A stretch of 64,000 nt of DNA, taken from Sphingobacterium thalpophilum (GTDB lineage: Bacteria; Bacteroidota; Bacteroidia; Sphingobacteriales; Sphingobacteriaceae). Positions within the stretch are counted from its first letter, which is position 1, and the number at the start of each line of letters is the position of its first letter. Below are positions 28,302 through 36,866 of the stretch, one piece after another. The notes under the pieces are model-generated. The model searched no databases and had not been told where the DNA came from. It saw only the letters and a program-made list of their open reading frames with translations. Location: assembly GCF_038396785.1 (NCBI RefSeq), contig NZ_CP151087.1, positions 4,402,001 to 4,466,000 of the forward strand, read 5' to 3'. A program made the translations under genes and the position numbers.

Positions 28302-31049
28302 TTAGTTGTCCTTTCTTAACGTCTCCAAAAATTGTTCTAATGAATACTCATCTGGATAAAGCACTTCGCGGGCCTTACTTCCTTCAAATGGACCTACAAT
28401 TCCTGCAGCTTCCAATTGATCGATGATTCGTCCTGCTCTGTTATAACCCAATTTTAATTTACGTTGGATTAATGACGTAGAGCCTTGCTGATGCATGACA
28501 ATCAATCGGGCAGCTTCTTCGAACAACTGATCGCGGTCTTTGGGATCAAAATCTACACTACCAGAACCATCTCCGTTTTCGTCTACGTACTCCGGAAGCA
28601 TAAATGCCGAAGGATAGCCTCGTTGCGCACCGATGTAATCGGAAATTTGTTCAACCTCAGGCGTATCCACAAAAGCACATTGAATACGTATCAAATCACT
28701 TCCAGTCGCTAGAAGCATGTCACCCCGACCGATCAACTGATCTGCACCGCCTGTATCTAGAATGGTCCGTGAATCGACTTTCGACAACACACGGAATGCC
28801 AGACGTGCAGGGAAGTTGGCCTTGATTGTACCGGTAATGATATTGACAGAAGGACGCTGGGTTGCAATAACCAGGTGAATTCCTACCGCACGGGCCAATT
28901 GTGCCAATCGTGCAATCGGTGTTTCGACCTCTTTTCCTGCTGTCATCATCAAGTCGGCAAACTCATCAACAATAAGAACGATATATGGTAAGAATCGATG
29001 ACCCTCCTCAGGGTTTAATCTGCGATTGATAAATTTTGCATTATATTCCTTTAAATTCCGTACCTGCGCATTTTTTAACAAATCATAACGTTGATCCATT
29101 TCTATACAGAGGGAATTTAAGGTGTTGATTACTTTCTTCGTATCGGTGATAATCGCATCTCCGTCGTCAGGCAATTTTGCAAGGAAGTGGCGCTCTACTT
29201 TTTTGAATAGAGAAAGTTCCACTTTCTTAGGGTCAACAAGGACAAATTTTAGTTCGGCTGGATGTTTTTTATACAGTAGAGAGGTCAGAATCGCGTTAAT
29301 ACCTACTGATTTACCTTGCCCGGTAGCCCCCGCAACCAGAAGGTGAGGCATTTTAGCTAAATCGGCAATATACACTTCATTTGAAATTGTCTTACCTAAA
29401 GCGATCGGGAGATCCATATCTGTTTTCTGAAACTTCTCCGTAGCAAGGACCGATCGCATGGACACCATTTCCGGACTGGAGTTTGGTACCTCAATACCAA
29501 TAGTTCCTTTTCCGGGCATCGGTGCAATGATCCGGATACCTAAGGCCGCAAGACTTAAGGCAATGTCATCTTCCAGATTTTTGATTTTTGAAATCCGTAC
29601 ACCTGGTTTTGGTATAATTTCATACAAAGTCACCGTTGGTCCTATCGTTGCCTTGATGCTTTCGATCTCGATGCTATAGTTTCTCAGTGTATCAACAATC
29701 CTATTTTTGTTCGCTTCGAGTTCCTGTTGATTGATGGTAATTTTACCACCACCATAGTCCTTCAATAAATCCAATGCCGGATGTTGGTAGCCAGAAAGAT
29801 CCAATTTTGGGTCATACTGTCCGAATTGGGCCACAAGATCACTGGCGGTAATTTCTTTTTCCTCTTTGATATCTTCGACCACCAGACCGGGTACTGCATC
29901 GGGTTCAATAATAGCTTCTGGCTCTCGTTGGGGTTCTGCTTCGATTTTCGGCGCTTGATATTCCTGGATTAACGGTAAGTCTTCGGCTTCAAATTCTTCA
30001 TTTGGCTGATCAATTGTAAAACTGATTGAAGGTGTATTCTCTGTTCTTTCAAGCGGACTATCGTCGAAGGTGAGCACCACTTTGTCCTTCGGATCAATTT
30101 GTACTTCGGGTACAGGGTGATGCGTAAAGGCAGGACGCTGAAGTTCTTCCTGTACCTCTTTGTCCCGAGCAGATTGAAATCGCTCATTGATTGACGTTGA
30201 CCGTTGGAAAGATTCTCGCACCGACTGGATGGAATCATCTTCAATATGAATTTTGTTTCTAAGATTTTGTGGAGCGTATTCATCCTCATCCTCTTCGTCC
30301 GTATCTTCAGAGAATGACTTGGATTTCCTGTTACTGAATAGGACAAATTTAAAATCGAGGTTGTAAAGTAAGATCAATGTCGTCAGGTAGGCAAAAGCCA
30401 ATATACAGCCAACGCCGACAATGCCAACTTGTGCTTCCAGTAATTTATTGGTCCAAAAGCCAAATTTACCCTCGAGCATATGCGGTGTATCGGCCATAAA
30501 TCCATGCAGGAAGCCTAAAGTTACCGAGATAAAAACGATAGCAACAAAAGAATAGACTACAGTACGGTACAAAGGAAGTAATGATTTCTTGAACAACAAG
30601 CGATATCCTAAAATGAATAATACGGGGATAAAAAGAAAAGATGCGACGCCAAACCATTCGTACATGAATTGGTTGGCTAGCAATGCGCCAAATTTTCCTA
30701 GTTTATTATCGACAACGGGTAGATCAACAGCTTCATCATGAATTTCTTCTGCGGATCGGAATAATGTCGACCATCCACCATTGGTTTTTGCAATATAACT
30801 TTGATCGTCTTCCCAAGTGAATAAGTAGGAGACGAAAGCTGTAGCAAATGCCAATGAAAGTAAGATCAATAAAATCCCTAATATCTTGACAGCCTTTTGC
30901 TGTGCATCAGAATAATCTCTTGGTACACTGTTTTTTTGACTTTTTTCTTTTTTAAATGTTGTCGATTCCTTTTGAGGGGCACGTTTGCCGGAAACTGAAT
31001 TCCCTGTCTGCCTAAATGTATTTCCTTTATTTGACATTGAAAAGCTCAC
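28302..31049 (-). CDS. ftsK: DNA translocase FtsK
   Basis: FtsK pumps chromosomal DNA at the division septum and helps resolve dimers at dif. The 915-residue protein has an N-terminal membrane domain with four hydrophobic helices (about residues 50-235) and a short acidic/proline linker (about 240-430). The RecA-like motor follows, with Walker A GATGQGKS (near 575), Walker B VLIVDEFADLMM and LVIATQRPSV. The C-terminal winged-helix gamma domain that reads KOPS sites is STSLIQRKLKLGYNRAGRII. The linker is shorter than in E. coli FtsK. A TAAGTTTG box lies only 15 bases upstream of the ATG. Confidence 0.97.
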   Translation of the reverse strand: MSFSMSNKGNTFRQTGNSVSGKRAPQKESTTFKKEKSQKNSVPRDYSDAQQKAVKILGILLILLSLAFATAFVSYLFTWEDDQSYIAKTNGGWSTLFRSAEEIHDEAVDLPVVDNKLGKFGALLANQFMYEWFGVASFLFIPVLFILGYRLLFKKSLLPLYRTVVYSFVAIVFISVTLGFLHGFMADTPHMLEGKFGFWTNKLLEAQVGIVGVGCILAFAYLTTLILLYNLDFKFVLFSNRKSKSFSEDTDEEDEDEYAPQNLRNKIHIEDDSIQSVRESFQRSTSINERFQSARDKEVQEELQRPAFTHHPVPEVQIDPKDKVVLTFDDSPLERTENTPSISFTIDQPNEEFEAEDLPLIQEYQAPKIEAEPQREPEAIIEPDAVPGLVVEDIKEEKEITASDLVAQFGQYDPKLDLSGYQHPALDLLKDYGGGKITINQQELEANKNRIVDTLRNYSIEIESIKATIGPTVTLYEIIPKPGVRISKIKNLEDDIALSLAALGIRIIAPMPGKGTIGIEVPNSSPEMVSMRSVLATEKFQKTDMDLPIALGKTISNEVYIADLAKMPHLLVAGATGQGKSVGINAILTSLLYKKHPAELKFVLVDPKKVELSLFKKVERHFLAKLPDDGDAIITDTKKVINTLNSLCIEMDQRYDLLKNAQVRNLKEYNAKFINRRLNPEEGHRFLPYIVLIVDEFADLMMTAGKEVETPIARLAQLARAVGIHLVIATQRPSVNIITGTIKANFPARLAFRVLSKVDSRTILDTGGADQLIGRGDMLLATGSDLIRIQCAFVDTPEVEQISDYIGAQRGYPSAFMLPEYVDENGDGSGSVDFDPKDRDQLFEEAARLIVMHQQGSTSLIQRKLKLGYNRAGRIIDQLEAAGIVGPFEGSKAREVLYPDEYSLEQFLETLRKDN

Positions 31050-31063
31050 AATTATACTGCTTA

Positions 31064-31071
31064 CAAACTTA
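31064..31071 (-). promoter_or_regulatory. -7 element of ftsK-lolA operon
   Basis: The minus strand reads TAAGTTTG here, an exact TAnnTTTG. Its last base is 15 bases from the ATG, giving a predicted leader of under 10 bases. Confidence 0.5.
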
Positions 31072-31312
31072 GTTATTTTGATAGTATTTTAAAGATGCTG
31101 ATCGCCTATTATTTTAAGTTTGTCGTTTTTTATGAATGAATAAATTTAGATGTAGCTAAAAAGCTTGATAGGTATAATGGCTAGCAAATACTATGCCCTG
31201 CAAGTGGGGTGGGCTAAAGAATATGGGATATGGCTAAAGATTGTTTCTGTTTTTGCCTATTCTTTAGAGTTGCTCTAAAATATGTAGTTTTACGAATAAA
31301 ATAAGAGATAGC

Positions 31313-31822
31313 ATGAACAAGTTTGAAATACGAAAAGCGACATTAGCTGATAAAGGACGGATTTGGGAAATTATACAACAAGCAATTGCCCTCAGGAAAG
31401 AACAAGGTAGCCGACAATGGCAAGATGGTTATCCGAATGAAGATGTGGTTCAGTCGGATATTGATAAGGGCTACGGGCATGTCGTTGAAGTGGAGCGTAG
31501 GATTGTAGGTTATGTTGCTATTATTTTTGATGTCGAACCTGCATATAATGATATTGACGGAAAATGGTTAAGTGATGGTTCTTATGTCGGTATACACCGA
31601 CTGGCCTCGGCGCAGGATCCGCATATGAAAGGTGTGGGGACGGCTATTATGTCCGGGGTGGAAGAGATAGCCATCGATCATGGCGTTTATAGTATTAAGG
31701 TGGATACTAATTTTGACAATGGGGGTATGCTGCATGTGTTCGAAAAGTTAGGGTACCGCTATTGCGGGGAAGTACATTTTAGGGGAGCGTCACGCAAAGC
31801 ATTTGAAAAACTATTAAAATAA
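31313..31822 (+). CDS. GNAT family N-acetyltransferase
   Basis: The 169-residue protein is a single GNAT domain. It begins with FEIRKATLADKGRIWEIIQQAI, has the central GYVAIIFDVEPAY strand region, and the acetyl-CoA site in LASAQDPHMKGVGTAIMSGVEEIA (about residues 99-122), followed by IKVDTNFDNGGMLHVFEKLGYRYCGEV. Substrate cannot be predicted. It stands alone, convergent with tyrS, and ends at an 18-bp hairpin. The 263 bases before it, shared with ftsK upstream, hold no other gene. Confidence 0.9.
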   Translation: MNKFEIRKATLADKGRIWEIIQQAIALRKEQGSRQWQDGYPNEDVVQSDIDKGYGHVVEVERRIVGYVAIIFDVEPAYNDIDGKWLSDGSYVGIHRLASAQDPHMKGVGTAIMSGVEEIAIDHGVYSIKVDTNFDNGGMLHVFEKLGYRYCGEVHFRGASRKAFEKLLK

Positions 31823-31864
31823 CCGAACCGATTTCTTCTGCGGAGGAAGAATAACATTGGATTT

Positions 31865-31909
31865 CATAAAAAAGTCCCTTTTACTTTGTTCAAAAGGGAC
31901 TTTTTTATG
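31865..31909. terminator. Bidirectional terminator between GNAT gene and tyrS
   Basis: CATAAAAAAGTCCCTTTT (31865-31882) pairs fully with AAAAGGGACTTTTTTATG (31892-31909). The A and T tracts are inside the stem, so either direction can use it. Confidence 0.88.
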
Positions 31910-31943
31910 TTTATGGATTATTAAATCAGGATACTGCTGATCA

Positions 31944-33227
31944 TTAATCTGCAATAATCAAGTAGTAATTCTTTTTACCGCGTTGTGCAACAATATATTT
32001 ATTGTTTACAAGGTGATTGTCCGTAATTGACTCTTCAATATCGGTTGCTTTTTCTCGGTTGATAGAAACGCCGCCGCCCTGAAGCATTTTGCGGGCTTCA
32101 CCTTTTGACGGGAATACCTGTGTCTGAACAGCTAGTAAATCAAGAATATTGATACCTGCTGCGAGATCTGCTTTAGCGACCTGAAACTGCGGAATGCCTT
32201 CAAATACCTCTAAAACTGCGTCGTGATCTAAGTTTTTTAAGAATTCTAAAGAGCCATTTCCAAAAAGAAATTCAGAAGTTTTGATCGCAGTTTCGTACGC
32301 TTCTTCGGAGTGGGTACGAATGGTGATATCTTTTGCCAGTGCTTTTTGAACTAAACGTAAGTGTGGCGCTGCATCATGTTCTGCAATAATGGACTCAATT
32401 TCTTCCTGAGGTTTGAGTGTAAAAATTTTGATCCAGTTTTTAGCATCATCATCTGACGTATTCAACCAAAATTGGTAGTATTTATATGGAGAGGTTTTCT
32501 TTGGATCTAACCATATGGCACCAGATTCGGTCTTTCCAAATTTCTGGCCGTCGGCTTTTTTGATTAATTGCGTCGTGATGGCATAGGCTGTTCCCTGATC
32601 TTGGCGACGGATCATTTCGCTTCCTGTTACGATGTTACCCCATTGGTCCGACCCGCCCATTTGAACTTTACAGTTGTGGTGCTTCCAAAGATAGTAGAAG
32701 TCATATCCTTGAATCAATTGATAGGTAAACTCTGTAAATGAGAGACCATTGTCGCCTTCCAGACGTTTTTTTACAGAATCTTTTGACATCATATAGTTAA
32801 CGGTAATCATTTTACCGATATCACGAATAAAATCCAAAAATTTAAAATCTTTAAACCAGTCGTAATTATTAACCATTTGGGCGTCATTTTCCCCTTCTCC
32901 AAATTCAAGAAATTTGCCTAACTGCTTTTTCAGACAAGCTACATTATGCTGTAAGGTAGCTTCGTCCAACAAGTTACGCTCTGCAGATTTGAAAGAAGGG
33001 TCTCCGATCATGCCTGTTGCTCCTCCAACCAGGGCAACTGGTTTGTGGCCTGCATTTTGGAAATGGATCAACGTCATGATTTGCGTCAAGTGTCCTACGT
33101 GTAGAGAGTCGCCTGTGGGATCAAAGCCGATATAACCAGCGACTTTTTCTTTATTCAGTAAGTCTTCAGTGCCTGGCATAATATCTTGCAACATGCCTCT
33201 CCAACGTAATTCTTCTACAAAGCTCAT
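31944..33227 (-). CDS. tyrS: Tyrosyl-tRNA synthetase
   Basis: This class I synthetase charges tRNA-Tyr. The 427-residue protein has the Rossmann catalytic domain with the HIGH-type motif HVGH in DPTGDSLHVGHL (about residues 35-46), the tyrosine pocket YQLIQGYDFYYLW and GGSDQWGN (about 193), and the KMSKS-type loop KFGKTESG (about 229). The C-terminal S4 RNA-binding domain includes PSKGEARKMLQGGGVSIN. Length is normal for the TyrRS of this group. A TATCTTTG box lies 36 bases upstream. It is monocistronic. Confidence 0.98.
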   Translation of the reverse strand: MSFVEELRWRGMLQDIMPGTEDLLNKEKVAGYIGFDPTGDSLHVGHLTQIMTLIHFQNAGHKPVALVGGATGMIGDPSFKSAERNLLDEATLQHNVACLKKQLGKFLEFGEGENDAQMVNNYDWFKDFKFLDFIRDIGKMITVNYMMSKDSVKKRLEGDNGLSFTEFTYQLIQGYDFYYLWKHHNCKVQMGGSDQWGNIVTGSEMIRRQDQGTAYAITTQLIKKADGQKFGKTESGAIWLDPKKTSPYKYYQFWLNTSDDDAKNWIKIFTLKPQEEIESIIAEHDAAPHLRLVQKALAKDITIRTHSEEAYETAIKTSEFLFGNGSLEFLKNLDHDAVLEVFEGIPQFQVAKADLAAGINILDLLAVQTQVFPSKGEARKMLQGGGVSINREKATDIEESITDNHLVNNKYIVAQRGKKNYYLIIAD

Positions 33228-33262
33228 TGTTAAATGGATTTAATTTTTTAATTTACAAGATG

Positions 33263-33270
33263 CAAAGATA
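33263..33270 (-). promoter_or_regulatory. -7 element of tyrS
   Basis: The minus strand reads TATCTTTG, exact for TAnnTTTG, 36 bases before the tyrS ATG. A weak TTCG lies about 21 bases further upstream. Confidence 0.55.
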
Positions 33271-33330
33271 GGAGATTAAGCGTATATTGAGCGAATAATT
33301 TCCCATAAAAGCACACGCTAATAAGCTGGT

Positions 33331-34014
33331 ATGAATTTTTTATCACATTTCTATTTTGAACGGTTTGCAACTAATCCCGAACGTATGGTGGGTGGATTGT
33401 TACCCGATCTATTAAAAAATGCGGATAAATCCTTTATGCTAAAACCACGTCAGTATGAAGATGAGCTCTTGGACAATCCTTTACTGGAACAATTGTACAT
33501 AGGCTGGAACCGTCATATCGAGGTCGATCGTCTATTTCACAATTCACCTTATTTTTTTCATCATACACATCAGCTGAAACTAAAAATCCAGTCTAGTTTA
33601 GCCGGGCTGCCTATCCGTCCGTCCTTTATGGCCCATATTGCGTTGGAGCTATTGTTGGATCATATCCTAACACAAAATAAAGCGGTCTCCATCGATAAAT
33701 TCTACGGTGCACTGGTATATGTCAATGAAGATGCTGTTCGGAAGTTTTTGAAAATTAATCAGCTGAGTGATATTCCTAAGTTTGAAAAGTTCTATCATCA
33801 GTTTATTGAGTGGGCGTATATTTATGACTATGCACAGGTAGAAAAAATTGCAGGTGCGCTTTTCAATATTTGTAAGCGATTGTGGAAATTTGAAGTTTCA
33901 GTGGAGCAAAGACAGCTTCTGGCAGAACAGCTGATTTCCTATTTACATACGCAGATGACCGATTATCAAGAAATTTACCAGTATATTCAATATGAGCTGG
34001 TGGACTTTAATTAG
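33331..34014 (+). CDS. Acyl carrier protein phosphodiesterase-like protein (AcpH/DUF479 family)
   Basis: The 227-residue protein opens with MNFLSHFYFERFATNPERMVGGLLPDLLK, the start typical of the AcpH family, and has the helix LYIGWNRHIEVDRLFHNS (the family's LHRxID-type motif) and FMAHIALELLLDHIL. In E. coli AcpH removes the phosphopantetheine group from holo-ACP. The key His and Asp residues appear kept, but the sequence is divergent and the family includes members of unproven activity. Neighbours (tyrS, a permease) give no support either way. Confidence 0.75.
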   Translation: MNFLSHFYFERFATNPERMVGGLLPDLLKNADKSFMLKPRQYEDELLDNPLLEQLYIGWNRHIEVDRLFHNSPYFFHHTHQLKLKIQSSLAGLPIRPSFMAHIALELLLDHILTQNKAVSIDKFYGALVYVNEDAVRKFLKINQLSDIPKFEKFYHQFIEWAYIYDYAQVEKIAGALFNICKRLWKFEVSVEQRQLLAEQLISYLHTQMTDYQEIYQYIQYELVDFN

Positions 34015-34094
34015 TCTGTCAGAAAATACCAATAGTATAAGACCTTGAAAATATTTATTTTCGCATAATTTTAAGTATCAAAAACTAAATTTAC

Positions 34095-35789
34095 ATGTCA
34101 CATAGACTTTTTCGGAAGAAAAGTGTTGATCAGATTCTGCATGACACTCAAAAAGAGGAGGGGACGGGCCTTGCAAAGGTATTGGGGGTAACAGATCTGG
34201 TTTCGTTGGGTATCGCCGCTATTGTAGGGGCTGGAATCTTCAGCACAATTGGATTGGCGAGTTATGAAGGTGGACCGGCGGTATCACTCCTCTTCGTTTT
34301 TACGGCTTTTGCCTGTGTTTTTACGGCATTGGCCTATGCGCAATTTGCTAGTACAGTTCCTGTGTCTGGCTCAGCATATACATACGCTTATGTGGCCTTT
34401 GGTGAGTTATTTGCATGGATTATAGGTTGGGCATTGGTCTTGGAGTATGCTGTTTCCAACACGGTTATTGCCATTTCCTGGTCGCAGTATTTTGTCTCCA
34501 TGCTGGAGGGCTTTGGACTCCACATACCGGCTTGGTTGTCCATGGCACCAGGCTATGCTTATGATGCTGTAGAGAAGATGAACCAACATGGTGCGGCTGC
34601 ACTGACCGCAATCGACCAACATGGTCTGGATGCTTTTAATAATGCACCACGAATAGGAGGACTACCTATTATTTTCGATTTACCAGCAGGTGTCATTACA
34701 TTTTTGGTTACTTGGTTGGTTTATATCGGAATCAAAGAGTCCCAGAAAGCGAGTATGATTATGGTTATGATCAAGGTAGCGATTATCCTGGCCGTAATTT
34801 TTGGGGGTATATTTTTCATTAAACCTGAAAATTGGACACCTTTTGCGCCGAACGGCCTCAAAGGTGTACTCGGAAGTGTGGCCGCGGTTTTCTTTGCCTT
34901 TATCGGATTCGATTCGATCTCCACAACTGCCGAAGAGTGTAAAAACCCGCAGCGCGATCTACCTAAGGCGATGATCTATTGCCTATTGATTTGTACTGTA
35001 TTGTATGTTGCTATTACCTTAGTCTTGACGGGGATGGTTAATTACACCGAATTAAATGTGAAGGATCCGCTTGCTTTCGTGTTTAAATATGTGGGCTTTG
35101 ACCATATGGCCGGAATTATATCGGTGACCTCTGTGATTGCCATCACCAGTGCCTTGCTGGTGTATCAATTGGCGCAACCAAGAATCTGGATGACGATGAG
35201 TCGGGATGGTTTGTTGTGGAAGAAGTTTGCGACCATTCACCCAAAATATAAAACACCTTCGTTTGCAACTATTGTAACGGGTTTGGTGGTTGCTATCCCT
35301 TCGTTATTTTTTAAAATGGATTTCTTTGTGGATTTAACGAGCGTCGGTACCTTTTTTGCCTTTATACTTGTGTGCGCCGGTGTATTGTATATGGATTATT
35401 CGGGTTTATCGGCAAAATCCAAATTTAAAGTTCCTTACATCAACGGTAAGTATTTGGTTGGTGCAGGGCTACTGATTGCTATTGTATTTATTTTTAGCTA
35501 TGCGCAAGAAACGATACAGGAGTGGAAATCGCTTACCATCCTTGAAATTCTAGAACATAAAATGTTGGTCATCATATTTTGGTTAACTTGGCTTGGACTG
35601 GGGATTTATAGCTTTAAAATGAACTTTTCCCTATTGCCTGTCGTTGGTATTCTGATCAATCTGTATTTAATGACGGAGCTGGGGGCAAGTAACTGGATAA
35701 TATTTGTGATCTGGCTCGTGATTGGATTGGCTGTATATTTTATGTATGGCTATAAACATTCAAAGTTAAATAAACAGGCGCAAGCCTAG
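34095..35789 (+). CDS. APC family amino acid permease (cationic amino acid transporter type)
   Basis: The 564-residue protein has about 12 to 14 membrane helices and the APC signature in VTDLVSLGIAAIVGAGIFSTIGLAS (about residues 31-55), with the unwound helix-1 GAGIF motif that binds the substrate backbone. FFAFIGFDSISTTAEECKNPQRDLPKAM (about 265-292) is typical of the cationic amino acid transporter subgroup. A soluble insert of about 60 residues, rich in His, Ala and Asp (about 150-200, including MNQHGAAALTAIDQHGLDAF), lies between helices 4 and 5. The substrate is not known. It is monocistronic with a downstream hairpin. Confidence 0.9.
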   Translation: MSHRLFRKKSVDQILHDTQKEEGTGLAKVLGVTDLVSLGIAAIVGAGIFSTIGLASYEGGPAVSLLFVFTAFACVFTALAYAQFASTVPVSGSAYTYAYVAFGELFAWIIGWALVLEYAVSNTVIAISWSQYFVSMLEGFGLHIPAWLSMAPGYAYDAVEKMNQHGAAALTAIDQHGLDAFNNAPRIGGLPIIFDLPAGVITFLVTWLVYIGIKESQKASMIMVMIKVAIILAVIFGGIFFIKPENWTPFAPNGLKGVLGSVAAVFFAFIGFDSISTTAEECKNPQRDLPKAMIYCLLICTVLYVAITLVLTGMVNYTELNVKDPLAFVFKYVGFDHMAGIISVTSVIAITSALLVYQLAQPRIWMTMSRDGLLWKKFATIHPKYKTPSFATIVTGLVVAIPSLFFKMDFFVDLTSVGTFFAFILVCAGVLYMDYSGLSAKSKFKVPYINGKYLVGAGLLIAIVFIFSYAQETIQEWKSLTILEILEHKMLVIIFWLTWLGLGIYSFKMNFSLLPVVGILINLYLMTELGASNWIIFVIWLVIGLAVYFMYGYKHSKLNKQAQA

Positions 35790-35823
35790 TATAGGAGAAG
35801 CGTCGTACAGTAATGGATCAAAG

Positions 35824-35860
35824 AAAAGGAGCTATCTACATAAAAGATAGCTCCTTTTTT
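35824..35860. terminator. Bidirectional terminator between permease gene and rlmF
   Basis: AAAAGGAGCTATCT (35824-35837) pairs with AGATAGCTCCTTTT (35845-35858), followed by more T. It lies 18 bases before the end of the leftward rlmF gene. Confidence 0.88.
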
Positions 35861-35877
35861 TTAATATCATGGACTTA

Positions 35878-36789
35878 TTAGAATCTCCATAAAAGGATCC
35901 GGCTTACCTTATTACCTTGTTCCATGCGGATCACTTCGATCTCTTTTACGTTTATTTTCTTTAGTTTGTGTTGTAGAAAGCGAATGTCTTCGCGGTGGGC
36001 AACTAATGTTGTGAACCATTTTACTTGATCTTTGTGAAATTGGCTTTCAAAGATCATGCGTGACAAGAACGCTTTTTCACCACCATCGCACCATAACTCG
36101 CTTCCTTGTCCAGAAAATGCCTGTGTGACCGGTTTTTCGTCTATTTTAGCGTCTTTGATACCTGTGGTCTTACGAATGGACTGCTGTAAAGCCTCGGTTT
36201 GAGAACTAAAAAATGGGGGATTACAGATCACCACATCATATTTTTCCCCTGGAAGAATAATGTCTTTAAATATGGCCTTCGGATTATTTTGGAGGCGGAT
36301 CTGTATGCTCTTTTTTAAGCTCATATTTGTCCGTGTTATCTCGATGGCGTTTTTGTATGCGCTCTTGATGATTTCAGACCCTACAAAGCTCCATCCATAC
36401 TCCTGATGTCCGATGATGGGGTAGATACAATTTGCACCAACACCGATGTCGAGGACGTGGATGTTTCCGCCTTTTGGAATTTCACCATTATTGTCCCTTG
36501 CAAGAACGTCTGCGATATAATGAATATAATCTGCCCGGCCCGGAATAGGGGGGCAAAGATTCTCTTTGGGGATATCCCAGTGTTGAATGTGGTAATATTT
36601 TTTTAGAAGTGCCTTGTTTAACGTTTTAACAGCATCGGGGTTGTTAAAATCGATGGACTTTACTTTATACGCATTTTCTATAACAAAATCTTTGAGCGAA
36701 GGTTCCACTTTGCTCAATTCTTCAAAATTGTAGTTATCGAGATGTCTATTTCTAGGATGTAATTTCTTTTTTGGATTAGCGTCTGCCAT
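35878..36789 (-). CDS. rlmF: 23S rRNA (adenine-1618-N6)-methyltransferase
   Basis: RlmF methylates N6 of A1618 in 23S rRNA using SAM. The 303-residue protein starts with LHPRNRHLDNYNFEEL, then has PPIPGRADYIHYIADVL, the SAM motif VLDIGVGANCIYPIIG (about residues 111-126), and the N6-adenine catalytic NPPFFSS (about 187). Length is typical (about 300). The N-terminal lysine-rich stretch probably aids RNA binding. It is preceded by the kup terminator and followed by the terminator shared with the permease gene, so it is transcribed alone. Confidence 0.95.
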   Translation of the reverse strand: MADANPKKKLHPRNRHLDNYNFEELSKVEPSLKDFVIENAYKVKSIDFNNPDAVKTLNKALLKKYYHIQHWDIPKENLCPPIPGRADYIHYIADVLARDNNGEIPKGGNIHVLDIGVGANCIYPIIGHQEYGWSFVGSEIIKSAYKNAIEITRTNMSLKKSIQIRLQNNPKAIFKDIILPGEKYDVVICNPPFFSSQTEALQQSIRKTTGIKDAKIDEKPVTQAFSGQGSELWCDGGEKAFLSRMIFESQFHKDQVKWFTTLVAHREDIRFLQHKLKKINVKEIEVIRMEQGNKVSRILLWRF

Positions 36790-36830
36790 GATGTATTATT
36801 TGCAACAAAAGTAATGCAATTCTATTGAAT

Positions 36831-36858
36831 AAAAAAGGTGATGCTTGAGCATCACCTT
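36831..36858 (-). terminator. Terminator of kup
   Basis: AAGGTGATGC (36835-36844) pairs with GCATCACCTT (36849-36858), and the minus strand continues into a T run (36831-36836 are A on the plus strand). Confidence 0.8.
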
Positions 36859-36866
36859 GAGGAGTC

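Noticed and set aside
31050..31312. A small RNA gene (6S-like) between ftsK and the GNAT gene
   Set aside because: No long self-complementary structure or terminator could be found by eye.
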